Shown: piece after piece, positions 5,720 to 5,997 of the stretch
Layout: every line of letters starts with the position of its first letter
How positions within the stretch are numbered: the first letter of the stretch is position 1
The notes under the pieces: generated by a model
Told to the model about the DNA's origin: nothing
Database searches by the model: none
Seen by the model: only the letters and a program-made list of their open reading frames with translations
Made by a program: the position numbers and the translations under genes
DNA from: Thermoleophilia bacterium
GTDB taxonomy: Bacteria; Actinomycetota; Thermoleophilia; Gaiellales; Gaiellaceae
Assembly (NCBI GenBank): GCA_025936595.1
Contig: JAICTB010000146.1
Span: 1-5,997, forward strand
DNA: 5,997 bases
Reading direction: 5' to 3'

Positions 5720-5997
5720 TTGAGCGACTCCAGGTAGGTGAGCAGCTGCTGGAGCTGCGAGCCGCTCATCGGCAGAGCGGGCATCTTGTTCCCGGGCTTG
5801 ATGTGCTGCGGGTCGAGGATCCAGCCGCCGAGCCAGCCCTTCGCGTTCGGGATCGTTCCGGCCGCGAGCGTCATCCGGCCGCCGACGTGCGTCAGATCGG
5901 GCCCGATCGTGCCGTTCGAGAGGCCGCTGATCGTGTGACAGCCGCCGCAGCCGACCTGCGTGAAGACCTTTGCCCCGGCGGCGCTCGTGTCTGCCGG
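5716..5997 (-). CDS. ctaC: Cytochrome c oxidase subunit II, C-terminal cytochrome c domain (caa3-type CtaC), partial
   Basis: The last 93 codons of a gene that enters from beyond the window edge. They encode a cytochrome c domain with C17-G-G-C20-H21 (numbered from the first visible codon) and probable axial M72 (GNKMPALPM). IGPDLTHVGGRMTLAAGTIPN, WILDPQHIKPG and the closing LLTYLESLK are, from memory, very typical of the cytochrome c domain fused after the CuA domain in caa3-type subunit II. The domain would receive electrons and pass them to CuA. The CuA and transmembrane parts are outside the window, so a free-standing cytochrome c upstream of ctaD cannot be strictly excluded, but fusion is favoured by sequence pattern and by the usual ctaC-ctaD order. 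Its TGA overlaps the ctaD GTG start. Confidence 0.85.
   Translation of the reverse strand, partial: PADTSAAGAKVFTQVGCGGCHTISGLSNGTIGPDLTHVGGRMTLAAGTIPNAKGWLGGWILDPQHIKPGNKMPALPMSGSQLQQLLTYLESLK
5728..5731 (-). promoter_or_regulatory. Shine-Dalgarno GGAG for ctaD
   Basis: GGAG within the last codons of ctaC, eight bases before the GTG at 5719. It supports the GTG as the true ctaD start together with the GTGA overlap. Confidence 0.6.

Noticed and set aside
3851..5737. A 628-codon open frame on the plus strand covering nearly all of ctaD
   Set aside because: It is exactly antisense to ctaD, very rich in Arg, Glu, Asp and Val with no hydrophobic core or motif. Long antisense frames are expected in high-GC genes with strong third-position GC bias.
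1..5997. tRNA, rRNA, CRISPR, insertion sequence, prophage or defence-system signals
   Set aside because: None seen on either strand. The window is continuous respiratory-chain coding sequence with uniform base composition and no stretch over 25 bases without a gene.

Overview
The window is a single block of densely packed minus-strand genes from a high-GC bacterium. It encodes the terminal part of an aerobic respiratory chain: an aa3/caa3-type cytochrome c oxidase followed directly by a cytochrome bc complex. The bc part has the actinobacterial design: a diheme, membrane-anchored cytochrome cc (QcrC), a Rieske protein with several N-terminal membrane segments (QcrA), and a cytochrome b (QcrB) whose N-terminus resembles actinobacterial QcrB. 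The CuA subunit carries a fused cytochrome c domain, and the oxidase genes sit directly upstream of qcrCAB. I therefore infer a deep-branching actinobacterium, possibly Thermoleophilia-like. That placement rests on recalled family features, not a search.

Reading in the direction of transcription (high to low coordinates): the C-terminal cytochrome c domain of subunit II (ctaC, cut by the window edge, 5997-5716); subunit I (ctaD, 5719-3830) with an extra two-helix C-terminal extension; a 10-codon micro-ORF (3833-3801); subunit III (ctaE, 3804-3214); an unnamed 120-residue membrane protein (3217-2855); a mono-heme cytochrome c lipoprotein (2858-2496); qcrC (2499-1777); qcrA (1780-794); and qcrB (797-1, cut by the window edge). 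No intergenic stretch is longer than 25 bases, so I see no internal promoter or terminator. The promoter and terminator must lie outside the window.

The proteins form a plausible electron path. Menaquinol is oxidised at QcrB/QcrA, electrons pass to the two hemes of QcrC, then possibly through the small lipoprotein cytochrome and/or the cytochrome c domain of CtaC to CuA, and on to heme a and the heme a3-CuB centre of CtaD. Four c-type hemes are encoded between the Rieske cluster and CuA, more than the usual actinobacterial supercomplex needs.

Three points stand out. First, subunit I keeps all metal ligands and the cross-link tyrosine but has Asp where the D-channel gating Glu normally is, and Gln where the K-channel Lys normally is. 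Second, every gene junction is a 4-base ATGA or GTGA stop/start overlap; the one junction that would break this (ctaD to ctaE) is bridged by a micro-ORF overlapping both neighbours. Third, an unnamed small membrane protein and a lipoprotein cytochrome sit between the oxidase and bc modules, where a complex-specific subunit or linker would be expected.
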